The notes: a model not told the origin generated them from the letters alone. Positions 14,428 to 22,072 are shown, counted from the stretch's first letter. The stretch: 64,000 bases of DNA from Rhodocyclaceae bacterium (GCA_028713915.1 JAQTNK010000013.1:1-64000), one strand, 5' to 3'. Program-made: numbers and translations.

Positions 14428-15030
14428 TCAATCGCGGCGGGGCCAGATCAGCGCCGGATCGAAGCGCGCGCAAGCCAGTATGGTCAGCGTCACGACGCCG
14501 GCAAAGGCCGGCAGGGCGGGACCGGGCCGGATGGTGGCGAGCTGTTCCAGCTTGACCAGCGCCACCAGGACCGACATCAGGAAGACGTCGAGCATCGCCC
14601 AGCTGCCGACCGCCGAGATGATGCGGAAAATCCTCGCGCGCTCGAACTGCCAAGACGTGGATCGGCGCTCGGTCGTGACGACGAGAAAGAAAAGTCCGAT
14701 CAACTTCAGCAGCGGGATCAGGAGGCTCGCCAGAAACACGATGGCGGCGACCAGCCACTGGCCGTCCTGAAAAAGATCCCTGCAGCCTTCCCAGATGGTG
14801 CTTTCAGAGTGGGCGCCATGCATGTCCATGACGAGGATGGGCAAGGCATTCGCCGGCACGTAAAGAATCAAGGCCGCCAGCGACAACGCTGCCGTCGCGC
14901 GAGGACTGCGCGGCGCGACGCTTGCCTGCAGGCGGGCGCCGCAGCGGCAACACTCGCCCGCCGCACCGGGCGGCAGCTCGCCGACGCGCTGCACTTGGCC
15001 GCACACGCGGCAGGCGACCACGCTAGTCAC
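14428..15030 (-). CDS. pqiA: PqiA-like inner-membrane protein, single-module form
   Basis: 200 residues from GTG 15030. It opens with two zinc-ribbon CxxC pairs (VACRVCGQVQR and AGECCRCGARL), then four membrane segments with the PqiA signature LSLAALILYVPANALPILVM near residue 55, WEGCRDLFQDGQWLVAAIVF and GSWAMLDVFLMSVLVALVKL. Standard PqiA has two such modules in about 415 residues; this has one, as do YebS/LetA half-proteins in some genomes. It forms the inner-membrane partner of the MCE protein encoded next. Two small Shine-Dalgarno-led ORFs lie upstream on the same strand. Confidence 0.87.
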   Translation of the reverse strand: MTSVVACRVCGQVQRVGELPPGAAGECCRCGARLQASVAPRSPRATAALSLAALILYVPANALPILVMDMHGAHSESTIWEGCRDLFQDGQWLVAAIVFLASLLIPLLKLIGLFFLVVTTERRSTSWQFERARIFRIISAVGSWAMLDVFLMSVLVALVKLEQLATIRPGPALPAFAGVVTLTILACARFDPALIWPRRD

Positions 15031-15099
15031 GATCCGACCTCGCGCCGCCGCCGGCGAGCGTCGAACCGTCGCGGCGCTTCGAGCCTGCGCAGATCAAGA

Positions 15100-15207
15100 T
15101 CAAACCGCGTCCGCGCGCTGCCGCTCGCTCTGCGCATGCCAGCGCCGCCGCGCGTTCACCCGTCCCTGGATCTGGCGCCATGGATCTTCCATTTGCCTTC
15201 GGTTCAT
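15100..15207 (-). CDS. 35-residue small ORF with strong ribosome site, N-terminus CsbD-like
   Basis: A minus-strand ATG at 15207 has AAGGAG at 15214-15219, spacing 6, one of the best ribosome sites in the region. It encodes MNRRQMEDPWRQIQGRVNAR, then RRWHAQSERQRADAV, and stops at 15100. The pattern M-N-x-x-Q-(x4)-W-x-Q-x-x-G-x-V matches the start of CsbD-family stress proteins, whose normal length is 60-70 residues. A shift of frame after residue 31 would continue another 28 residues (RFDLDLRRLEAPRRFDAR region), so this may be a frameshifted CsbD gene, a degenerate remnant or a true microprotein. It ends 70 bases before the pqiA start. Confidence 0.45.
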   Translation of the reverse strand: MNRRQMEDPWRQIQGRVNARRRWHAQSERQRADAV

Positions 15208-15410
15208 CTGCGTCTCCTTGCTGCGAAGGGTTTACCGCGGCAGCAGCACAAGCAACCGGCAGCGCTGCCGTGCCGACCCACGCATTGAGACCGACCGGCG
15301 CGGCCAAGATTCCCGCAACGCCGCCACGCACCGCCGTGCCGGCGTGCCGCCGTTTTCACGCGGCCCGCAACGGCGCAGCGGCCGCCAAGCGCAGCCAGCG
15401 CCGGTGGCGC

Positions 15411-15554
15411 TCAAGCGCCGTGCTTGTGGCCGCGGCGCAAGATCAGGCTCCTTCGCCACAACAAGAGCCCAAGACGGCCGGGCCGGCATGCGGCCTTGGC
15501 CGGCCGGCGCAACCACCCGAGTCGCATGATCAGCGCCAATTCCCTGTGTCCCAT
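15411..15554 (-). CDS. 47-residue cationic small ORF with perfect Shine-Dalgarno
   Basis: A minus-strand ATG at 15554 follows AGGAGG (15560-15565) at spacing 5. The product, MGHRELALIMRLGWLRRPAK, then AACRPGRLGLLLWRRSLILR and RGHKHGA, is strongly basic with two short amphipathic segments (ALIMRLGWL and GLLLWRRSLIL). It resembles no family I know; a membrane-active or regulatory microprotein is possible. It lies 200 bases upstream of the 35-residue ORF and shares its strand with pqiA/pqiB. The composition also fits chance translation of GC-rich DNA, so the ribosome site is the main support. Confidence 0.4.
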   Translation of the reverse strand: MGHRELALIMRLGWLRRPAKAACRPGRLGLLLWRRSLILRRGHKHGA

Positions 15555-15744
15555 TTCCGCCTCCTGATATCTGCAGCTAGGGTCGACGGGCCGGATAACG
15601 CTTGGTTCCCCGTCGGCGTTTGCGCCAGCCGCGATCTCCGGAAATAGTCCCGTGCCGCGCCCGGCGCGCCTGCGAAGAAGACAGGAGCATGCGGCATCAA
15701 GCGGCCGCGAACGGCCGCCGCCGATGCCAGCGCCGAACGGCACA
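15555..15744. other. Intergenic between divergent small ORF and BON gene 2
   Basis: Non-coding as far as I can see. A plus-strand frame of 156 codons across 15180-15647 is alanine- and proline-rich with no motif and overlaps both small minus-strand ORFs; I treat it as spurious. Control sequences of the BON gene and of the minus-strand small ORFs must lie here; I could not pick out an activator site. Confidence 0.3.
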
Positions 15745-15759
15745 TGGCGCGTTGATTGC
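15745..15759 (+). promoter_or_regulatory. Candidate sigma-54 promoter for BON gene 2
   Basis: TGGCGCGTTGATTGC keeps the invariant GG (15746-15747) and GC (15758-15759) ten bases apart and the TTGC element; the A of TGGCAC is G. The predicted start near 15771 gives a 40-base leader to ATG 15811, almost the same geometry as for the paralogous BON gene at 13252. The match is good but not perfect. Confidence 0.55.
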
Positions 15760-15810
15760 GTCGCGCCTAGGGTGAGCGTTGGCATCAAAGGAATGGAAAG
15801 GACACGCATC

Positions 15811-16173
15811 ATGAAATCCACCGCTTTGCGTTACGCCGTCGTCGCCGCTGCCGCCACGCTGCTCGGAAGCGTCGGCATCCTGAGCGTGACCGCAACGTCC
15901 GCTTATGCCGATACCGCGACGCCCGACTCCAAGGCCACGCAGGAAAGCGCCGGCCAAAGGGTCGAAGATGCGATGATCACTACCAAGGTGAAATCCGCAT
16001 TCGTGCAGGACGACAAGATCAAGGCCATGTCCATCCACGTCACCACCGACAATGGCATCGTGCAGTTGAGCGGCTTCGCCAACTCCTCGCAGGAAGCCGA
16101 CCACGCGGCGGATGTGGCACGCCAGGTCAGCGGCGTCAAGGACGTGACGAATGACATCAAGTTGAAGCAGTAG
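15811..16173 (+). CDS. BON-domain periplasmic protein (OsmY-like), copy 2
   Basis: 120 residues from ATG 15811, after GGAAAGG. Signal peptide about 1-34 (MKSTALRYAVVAAAATLLGS, then VGILSVTATSAYA), then one BON domain at about 52-120: AMITTKVKSAFVQDDKI, SIHVTTDNGIVQLSGFANSS, ADVARQVSGVKDVTNDIKL. It shares most residues with the BON protein at 12833 and lacks only its serine-rich tail. Expected role: periplasmic lipid-binding stress protein. Divergent paralogues on both sides of pqiA/pqiB, each with a -24/-12 promoter, suggest local duplication with retained regulation. Confidence 0.88.
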   Translation: MKSTALRYAVVAAAATLLGSVGILSVTATSAYADTATPDSKATQESAGQRVEDAMITTKVKSAFVQDDKIKAMSIHVTTDNGIVQLSGFANSSQEADHAADVARQVSGVKDVTNDIKLKQ

Positions 16174-16216
16174 CCGTCGACGGCGAAAGCCGGCGGCGAC
16201 GCCGTGCTTCAGATCG

Positions 16217-16236
16217 CGCGGACGTCGAGGTCCGCG
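16217..16236 (+). promoter_or_regulatory. Hairpin just before the DUF1269-like gene
   Basis: CGCGGAC (16217-16223) and GTCCGCG (16230-16236) pair perfectly across a 6-base loop. The stem ends 7 bases before the ATG at 16244, so it may bear on translation of that gene or end the BON transcript. No T-run follows. Confidence 0.35.
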
Positions 16237-16243
16237 AACGGGA

Positions 16244-16777
16244 ATGAATATGCCAACTAGATATGTCGGCGCCGTCTTCGCCAAGCTGGACGACGCCCAC
16301 GCGCTCGTCGAGGAAATCAGCAAGCAGGATTTTCCGATGGACCAGGTCTCCGTCGTTCGCAAGGCAGGCGGGGAGGGCGATGACTTTCTCGGCATCGCCT
16401 ACAGCGACGAAAAGGAGCGCTTCAAGGTGTGGGGCGCGCAAGGCGCCTTATGGGGGGCGCTCGGCGGGTTGTTGGCGGGTGCCGCCGGCCTGCTGATGCT
16501 GCCCGGCATCGGCGCCGTCCTCATTGCCGGTCCGCTCATCGATGCCATTGCCGGCGCCGCTGTGGGCGCGGGCCTGATGGCGACCGGCGCGGCAGCGAGC
16601 CACCTGACGACGGGCCTGCGCCGCATCGGCATTCCCGAGGACCGGCTGGCGATGCTGCATCAGGCGGTGATGGACGGCAACGCGGTGGTGCTGATCCACT
16701 GCGGCGAGGCCGATCCCGAGGTCTGGCGTCGACGCCTGGCCTGGCGCGGCGCCGATGCCGTCGTCACCATGCCGTGA
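16244..16777 (+). CDS. Glycine-rich stress membrane protein (DUF1269 / general stress protein 17M-like)
   Basis: 177 residues; ATG 16244 or 16250, with GGGAA just upstream. The N-terminus (about 5-65) looks like the GsmA/17M fold found in YflT-like stress proteins: RYVGAVFAKLDDAHALVEEI and FPMDQVSVVRKAGG. A central glycine/alanine hairpin (about 65-115: GALWGALGGLLAGAAGLLML, GAVLIAGPLIDAIAGAAVGA) could insert in the membrane. The C-terminal part returns to a soluble fold (EDRLAMLHQAVMDGNAVVLI). Such proteins are induced by general stress, role unknown. It is 70 bases after the BON gene on the same strand and probably in its transcript. Confidence 0.75.
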   Translation: MNMPTRYVGAVFAKLDDAHALVEEISKQDFPMDQVSVVRKAGGEGDDFLGIAYSDEKERFKVWGAQGALWGALGGLLAGAAGLLMLPGIGAVLIAGPLIDAIAGAAVGAGLMATGAAASHLTTGLRRIGIPEDRLAMLHQAVMDGNAVVLIHCGEADPEVWRRRLAWRGADAVVTMP

Positions 16778-16808
16778 CGCGACGTCGAGCGTCTTAGCGT
16801 CTAGCCTC

Positions 16809-17162
16809 TTAGCGCGTCCCTGCCGCGCTTTCGATCAGCGCGGCCAGCTTCTTCTTTTCGTCGCTGTCCAGCTTGTCGATGTTCTTGCGCCACGCATAAG
16901 TCTTGTAGCGGCGCTTGACGTACTCCCAGCCGGCCGGACCATAGGCCTCGACGTCGGCCTTGAGCTTGGGGATGGCCTCGATCACCGCGCGAAACTGTTC
17001 CCAACTCAACCCCTGCAGCGCGCGCTCGAGGTGCGCGCTGTCGACACGGTCCTCGGCCATGACGCGCTGCATGTCCGCGTCGGGCACCGCGTCGGCAAGC
17101 GCGGAAAGCAGCGGGCCGGCCAGCAGGAAGGCAAGCACGACGGCGTGCCGGCCGCGGCGCAC
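16809..17162 (-). CDS. Small secreted hypothetical protein
   Basis: 117 residues from GTG 17162, two bases after the stop of the lipoprotein gene upstream; a TTG at 17198 would overlap that gene by 34 bases and add a non-signal extension. The N-terminus VRRGRHAVVLAFLLAGPLLS, then ALA, is a signal peptide. The mature part is helical and charged (DADMQRVMAEDRVDSAHLER, then GLSWEQFRAVIEAIPKLKAD, DKLDSDEKKKLAALIESAAG) with a conserved-looking YGPAGWEYVKRRYKTYAW core. No family recognised. It is translationally linked to the cysteine-rich lipoprotein. Confidence 0.65.
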   Translation of the reverse strand: MRRGRHAVVLAFLLAGPLLSALADAVPDADMQRVMAEDRVDSAHLERALQGLSWEQFRAVIEAIPKLKADVEAYGPAGWEYVKRRYKTYAWRKNIDKLDSDEKKKLAALIESAAGTR

Positions 17163-17164
17163 GG

Positions 17165-17479
17165 TCAGGGATTGCAGGTCGCGCCGGTCGTTTCGCAATT
17201 GCAGTTAGTCTGCTCGCAGACGCAGTGCGAGACGGCGGCCTTGCCGTTGCTGTCCTGCAGGCAGACGTCGCCGGCGAAGGATTGCAGGTGCAGCACGCCC
17301 GGCGTGTCGGTCGGCATCAGGCCGATGGACATGCGGGAAGATTGCGTCGTGGCTGCCGGGATCGTCACCACGGGAGGCGTGACGACGGCGACTTTTTCTT
17401 CCCGGGAGGCGCAGCCCGAAAGCAGGCCCAGGACAAGTGCGGCGCCAGTGGCGGCGACGGCGAGAGGCGGAATTTTCAT
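17165..17479 (-). CDS. Cysteine-rich small lipoprotein
   Basis: 104 residues from ATG 17479, with AAGGAG 5-6 bases upstream. The signal peptide MKIPPLAVAATGAALVLGLL ends in the lipobox LSGC (Cys at about 23). The C-terminal 35 residues hold six cysteines: DVCLQD, SHCVCEQTNCNCE and TGATCNP. That density suggests a disulfide knot or metal site. No family recognised. It is the first gene of a two-gene unit with the secreted protein at 16809. Confidence 0.7.
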   Translation of the reverse strand: MKIPPLAVAATGAALVLGLLSGCASREEKVAVVTPPVVTIPAATTQSSRMSIGLMPTDTPGVLHLQSFAGDVCLQDSNGKAAVSHCVCEQTNCNCETTGATCNP

Positions 17480-17742
17480 AACGGTTCTCCTTCGCGCTTG
17501 ATGTGCGCTGTTTCCACGCTAGTCGACCGCGCGCCAAATTTCGCGGCGCGGCGCTGCGCCGTCCGGACTAGCGACGAGGGCGACGATGGCGACACATGGG
17601 GCGCCGCGCCGGCCGCGCGCTTACTCGGATGCCCGTAGCACATTTACCCGGAGTCGAGGATTGCCGGCGAACGCCCTGGCGTCGCACACTCAGCCTCTGA
17701 ATTGCGATGCCATTGTCAACTTCACTTACGAGAGGAAATTCG

Positions 17743-18255
17743 ATGTCTAAAACAAAAACCGGTATTGCCGTCATGGCTCTGGTCTTGTCGTCGCTGGCTT
17801 GCGCGCAGCAAGGCTACGTCGGCATCGGCGCGGGCGAGTCCGACACGAATGTGGGAGGCGACGCGAGGAAGACCGCCTACAAGCTCTTTGCCGGTTACGA
17901 CTTCAATCGCAACTGGGCGATCGAAGGCGCCTGGGCCGATCTCGGCAAGCCGCAGTGGCCGCAAGGGGAATCGCGCGAGACCGCCTGGTATCTGGCCGGC
18001 AAGGGCACCGTGCCGATCAGCAGCCAGTTCGATCTGTTCGCCAAGCTGGGCGCCAGCTGGAACAAGGTGGCGCTCAACGATACGAAGAAGACCGACCTCC
18101 TCGCCGGCGTCGGCGCCGAATACCTGTTCAACAAGCAGCTCGGACTGCGCCTCGAGTATGAGGACTTCGGCAAGTTCGGCGACGACAACATCGGGCGCCA
18201 CCGCGCCAACATGTGGACGCTTGGCCTCGACTACAAGATGCCGGCGAAATTCTGA
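17743..18255 (+). CDS. Outer-membrane beta-barrel protein (OmpA-like / OmpW-like 8-strand)
   Basis: 170 residues from ATG 17743, with GAGAGGA at 17730-17736. Signal peptide MSKTKTGIAVMALVLSSLAC, then AQ. The mature protein alternates polar and hydrophobic residues in eight strands with aromatic girdle residues: GYVGIGAGESDTN, YKLFAGYDFNRNWAIEGAWA, TAWYLAGKGTVPI, FDLFAKLGASWNKVAL, DLLAGVGAEYLFNKQLGLRL, EYEDFGKFG and MWTLGLDYKMPAKF, with F as the C-terminal residue recognised by the BAM complex. Fits the OMP_b-brl family (small OmpA-type barrels); there is no periplasmic OmpA domain. No sigma-54 site upstream. Confidence 0.85.
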   Translation: MSKTKTGIAVMALVLSSLACAQQGYVGIGAGESDTNVGGDARKTAYKLFAGYDFNRNWAIEGAWADLGKPQWPQGESRETAWYLAGKGTVPISSQFDLFAKLGASWNKVALNDTKKTDLLAGVGAEYLFNKQLGLRLEYEDFGKFGDDNIGRHRANMWTLGLDYKMPAKF

Positions 18256-18325
18256 TCCCGACGGCGGGCGGCTGCGGAACGGCATGGCCCTGCCCGCAGT
18301 TGTTCCGTGGCCACCCGCCGCGGCC

Positions 18326-20419
18326 CTATAGGCTGCTGGTGACCGCCGTCGTCAGTTCGGCGAGCAAGGCTTCCTGCGCGCAATGCGGCGCGCCGCGCTT
18401 GCTGCGCCGCATGCGGTACTGGCCGTCGCTCTCCATCGCCCAGGCCTGCGAGTTGTCGGCGAGGTAGGGTCGCAGGCCTTCCTTGATGACGCGCAGCTTG
18501 AGCTTCTTGTCCAGAACGGGGAAGGCGACTTCGATGCGGCGGAAGAAATTGCGCTCCATCCAGTCGGCCGAAGAGAGATAGAGCTTTTCCGCGCCCTCGG
18601 CGTAGAAGTAGAAAATGCGATGGTGCTCGAGGAAGCGGCCGATCACCGAGCGCACGCGGATATTTTCGGACAGGCCGGCGACGCCGGGCCGCAGCGCGCA
18701 GACGCCGCGCACGACGAGGTCGATGTGGACGCCGGCCTGCGAAGCTTCGTAAAGCGCCTCGATGGTTTCCGGATCCAGGAGCGAATTCATCTTGGCGATG
18801 ACCTGGCCCTTGCGACCGGCCCGGGCGGCTTCGGTCTCGGCCTTGATGCAGGCGAGGATGTTCGAATGCAGGGTGAAGGGCGCGCGCCACAGGTGCTTGA
18901 GTTCGCTCGCCTTGCCCATGCCGGTGATCTGCTTGAAGACGTCGCCGACGTCGGCGGCGATTTCCGGGTTGCAGGTCATGAGGCCGAAGTCGGTATAGAG
19001 GCGCGTGGTGCGCGGATGGTAGTTGCCGGTGCCGAGGTGCACGTAGCGGCGATAGCCGTGCTCTTCGCGCCGCAGCACCATCAGCAGCTTGGCGTGCGTC
19101 TTGTAGCCGAAGACGCCGTAGACGACGTGGGCGCCGACGTCTTCGAGCTTGGTCGCGATGTTGAGGTTGGCCTCCTCGTCGAAGCGCGCCATCAGCTCGA
19201 CGACGACGGTGACTTCCTTGCCCAGCTGCGCGGCGCGCAGCAGGTGTTCGAGCAGCACCGAGTCGGTGCCGGTGCGATAGACGGTCATCTTGATCGCCAC
19301 CACCAGCGGGTCGTCGGCCGCCTGCTCGAGCATCTGGATGACCGGGCTGAAGGACTGGAAGGGATGGTGCACCAGCACGTCCTGCTTGCGGATGCTGGCG
19401 AAAATGTCGTAGCGCTTGGTCAGCACCTTGGGCAGGCCGGGCTGGAAGGGCGCGTACTTGAGGTCGGGACGGTCGACCTGGTCGGGCACCGAGATCAGGC
19501 GCACCAGGTTCACGATGCCGGGCACCTGGTAGAGATCGTCCTGGTCGAGGCCGAATTGCTGGAGCAGGAAATCGGCCATCAGCGGCGAGCAGTTGTCGGC
19601 GATCTCGAGGCGCACGGCGTCGCCGAAGTGGCGCTGCGGCAGTTCCCCCTGGATGGTGGTGCGCAGGTTCTTCACTTCCTCGTCGTCGACCCACAAGTCG
19701 GAATTGCGCGTGACGCGGAACTGGTGGCAGCCGCTGATCGTCATGCCGGGGAACAGCTCGTGGACGTGCTGGTGCATGATCGACGAGAGGAAGACGACGC
19801 CGTAATCGACGCCGGTCAGCGACTTGGGCAGGCGGATGACGCGGGGCAGCGCGCGCGGCGCCTGGACGATGGCGGCGCCGCCGGTGCGGCCGAAATCGTC
19901 GTGGCCCGACAGTTCGATGGCGAAATTCAGGCTCTTGTTGAGCACGCGCGGAAACGGGTGGGCCGGATCGAGGCCGATCGGCGTCAGCATCGGCATGACT
20001 TCGCTGACGAAGTAGTCGCGGATCCAATCCTGCTGCTCGGGCGTCCATTCGGAACGGCGCAGGAAGACGATGCCTTCGGTGCGCAGCTTGGGCAGGATGG
20101 CTTCGTTCCACAGCGTGTATTGCTCGGCGATCAGCGCATGAGCCTCGAGCGCGACGCGCCGATAGACTTCGTCGGGCGACAGGCCGTCGGTCGAGATCAC
20201 ATGGCTGCCGAGCTTCATCTGCTCCTTGAGGCCGGCGACGCGAATCTCGAAGAACTCGTCCATGTTGGACGAGACGATGCAAAGGAAGCGCAGCCGCTCG
20301 AGCAGCGGCACGCGCTCGTCGGCGGCCTGCGCCAGCACGCGGCGGTTGAAGGCGAGCAGCGAGAGTTCGCGGTTGATGAAATGGTCGGGCGGGTAACGGC
20401 GGGTGGCGGGTGTCGGCAT
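18326..20419 (-). CDS. ppk1: Polyphosphate kinase 1
   Basis: Makes inorganic polyphosphate from ATP, reversibly. 697 residues, normal for PPK1. The N-domain opens YPPDHFINRELSLLAFNRRV, and SSNMDEFFEIRVAGLKEQ is the ATP-contacting helix region. The autophosphorylated histidine lies in YVHLGTGNYHPRT (about residue 437) and the second catalytic histidine in IGRFLEHHRIFYF (about 595). The head domain, C1 and C2 PLD-like domains are all present. Divergent from ppx with a 135-base gap; on the minus strand that gap contains ACTGTCATATGC, a single half-site like a PhoB box, too weak to call. Adjacent ppk1/ppx is the usual proteobacterial pairing for polyphosphate turnover. Confidence 0.97.
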   Translation of the reverse strand: MPTPATRRYPPDHFINRELSLLAFNRRVLAQAADERVPLLERLRFLCIVSSNMDEFFEIRVAGLKEQMKLGSHVISTDGLSPDEVYRRVALEAHALIAEQYTLWNEAILPKLRTEGIVFLRRSEWTPEQQDWIRDYFVSEVMPMLTPIGLDPAHPFPRVLNKSLNFAIELSGHDDFGRTGGAAIVQAPRALPRVIRLPKSLTGVDYGVVFLSSIMHQHVHELFPGMTISGCHQFRVTRNSDLWVDDEEVKNLRTTIQGELPQRHFGDAVRLEIADNCSPLMADFLLQQFGLDQDDLYQVPGIVNLVRLISVPDQVDRPDLKYAPFQPGLPKVLTKRYDIFASIRKQDVLVHHPFQSFSPVIQMLEQAADDPLVVAIKMTVYRTGTDSVLLEHLLRAAQLGKEVTVVVELMARFDEEANLNIATKLEDVGAHVVYGVFGYKTHAKLLMVLRREEHGYRRYVHLGTGNYHPRTTRLYTDFGLMTCNPEIAADVGDVFKQITGMGKASELKHLWRAPFTLHSNILACIKAETEAARAGRKGQVIAKMNSLLDPETIEALYEASQAGVHIDLVVRGVCALRPGVAGLSENIRVRSVIGRFLEHHRIFYFYAEGAEKLYLSSADWMERNFFRRIEVAFPVLDKKLKLRVIKEGLRPYLADNSQAWAMESDGQYRMRRSKRGAPHCAQEALLAELTTAVTSSL

Positions 20420-20554
20420 GGTGTCGATCGGTCGATGCGTCGGCGGGCTTCGCGGGGCCGCGGATTTTATTCACACAAGATTGCTAGCATATGACAGTCC
20501 GGCACGCTGCGCCAGCGCGGCAAAGGCGGGGCGATGAATTAGAATTCGCCGCCT

Positions 20555-22048
20555 ATGGCCTACGATCTCATTGCCGCTGTCGACCTCGGTTCCAATAGCT
20601 TTCGCCTCCAGGTGGGGCGCGTCGTCGGCAACCAGATTTACCCGCTCGACGGCCTCAAGGAGTCGGTGCGCCTGGCTTCGGGGCTGACCCCCGACAAGAC
20701 GCTCGACGGCGCTTCGCAACTGCGCGGCCTCGACGCGCTGGCGCGCTTCGGCGAGATGCTGCGCGGCTTCGCCGACGGCGCCGTGCGCGCGGTGGCGACC
20801 AACACCTTGCGCGTGGCGAAGAACGCGCCGCAATTCCTCGCCCAGGCCGAAGCCGCGCTCGGCTTCCCGATCGAAGTCATCGCCGGGCGCGAAGAAGCGC
20901 GGCTGATCTACCTCGGCGTCGCCCACACGCTGCCCAATCCGCGCACCCAGCAACTCGTCGTCGACATCGGCGGCGGCTCCACCGAGTTCATCGTCGGCCG
21001 CAACTTCCAGCCGCGGCTGCTCGAATCGCTCTACATGGGCTGCGTCACCTACACGCTGCGCTACTTTCCGGGCGGGCGCATCGTCAAGAAGCTGATGAAG
21101 GAGGCCGAGCTCGCGGCGCGCAAGGAGCTGCAGGCCATCGTCCATGCCTATCACGACACCGGCTGGGAAGAAGCCGTCGGTTCCTCGGGCACGGCCAAGG
21201 CGATCGTCGACCTGGTCGAGCTGAACGGCCTCAATCCGGACGGCAGCAGCGGCATCACGCGCGACGGCCTCGAGCGCCTGCGCGGCGCGCTCTACGAAGC
21301 CGGCGATGCGGCGAAGCTGAAGCTCGAAGGGCTGCGCCCCGACCGCGTGCCGGTGCTGCCCGGCGGCGTCGCCATCATGTCGGCGGTGTTCCGCGAGTTC
21401 GGGCTGGAGCGCATGACCTTCTCCGAAGGCGCGCTGCGCCTGGGCGTGCTCTACGACCTGCTCGGCCGCTATCACCATGAAGACCTGCGCGAAGCGACGG
21501 TGGTCAACTTCATGCAGCGCTACGAAGTCGATGCGCGTCAGGCGGCGCGCGTCGGCCGCACCGCGCAGCGCCTGCTCGGTGAAATGGCGCCGGCCCTGAC
21601 GGCGAACGATCATCCGGAAGCGCAACTGCTTTCCTGGGCGGCGCGCTTGCATGAGATCGGCATCTCGGTGGCGCACTCGAGCTACCACAAGCACAGCGCC
21701 TATATTCTCGAAAACGCCGACATGCCGGGCTTTTCCAAGCGCGACCAGCAGCGTCTCGCGCGCGTCGTGCTGGCCCATCGCGGCAAGCTCGACCGCGTGC
21801 AGGCGAGCACGCGCGAGGCGGCCGACTGGCTGCTGATCTTCGCCCTGCGCACGGCGGCGCTGCTGCATCGCTCGCGCGACGACGGCGGCGAGTTGCCGGT
21901 CGCGGCGGCGGTGACGCCGCGCGGCTTCCAGCTCACGCTCAGCAATGCGTGGCTGGAAGCTTCGCCGCTGACGGCCGCCGCGCTGGCCGACGAGGCCAGC
22001 CAGTGGGCCGGCCTTGGTTCCCAGCTGCGGCTGCGCAAGCTGCCCTAG
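20555..22048 (+). CDS. ppx: Exopolyphosphatase (Ppx/GppA family)
   Basis: Releases phosphate processively from polyphosphate and may also hydrolyse pppGpp. 497 residues. The actin-like ATPase-type fold is marked by phosphate loop 1 AAVDLGSNSFRLQVGR and loop 2 VVDIGGGSTEFIVGR, with catalytic glutamate expected in REEARLIYLGV. The C-terminal helical domain (about 310-497) is HD-like: LSWAARLHEIGISVAHSSYH. ATG 20555 is the only plausible start, with no strong ribosome site (AATTCGCCGCCT). It is divergent from ppk1. Confidence 0.95.
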   Translation: MAYDLIAAVDLGSNSFRLQVGRVVGNQIYPLDGLKESVRLASGLTPDKTLDGASQLRGLDALARFGEMLRGFADGAVRAVATNTLRVAKNAPQFLAQAEAALGFPIEVIAGREEARLIYLGVAHTLPNPRTQQLVVDIGGGSTEFIVGRNFQPRLLESLYMGCVTYTLRYFPGGRIVKKLMKEAELAARKELQAIVHAYHDTGWEEAVGSSGTAKAIVDLVELNGLNPDGSSGITRDGLERLRGALYEAGDAAKLKLEGLRPDRVPVLPGGVAIMSAVFREFGLERMTFSEGALRLGVLYDLLGRYHHEDLREATVVNFMQRYEVDARQAARVGRTAQRLLGEMAPALTANDHPEAQLLSWAARLHEIGISVAHSSYHKHSAYILENADMPGFSKRDQQRLARVVLAHRGKLDRVQASTREAADWLLIFALRTAALLHRSRDDGGELPVAAAVTPRGFQLTLSNAWLEASPLTAAALADEASQWAGLGSQLRLRKLP

Positions 22049-22066
22049 GCGTTTCCGCCATGCCGC

Positions 22067-22072
22067 TATAAT
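22067..22072 (+). promoter_or_regulatory. -10 element upstream of the mla-type operon
   Basis: TATAAT in the 56-base gap between ppx and the permease gene, 33 bases before ATG 22105. No clear -35 lies 16-18 bases upstream. It suggests the lipid transporter has its own start in addition to read-through from ppx. Confidence 0.35.

Noticed and set aside
15180-15647. 156-codon plus-strand frame upstream of BON gene 2
   Set aside because: Ala/Pro-rich, no motif, overlaps two small ORFs with better ribosome sites.
18383-20494. 703-codon plus-strand frame opposite ppk1
   Set aside because: Antisense of a complete PPK1 gene; GC-bias artefact.
20480-20497. PhoB box upstream of ppk1
   Set aside because: Only one CTGTCAT half-site can be seen on the minus strand; the second half does not match, so Pho control is not claimed.
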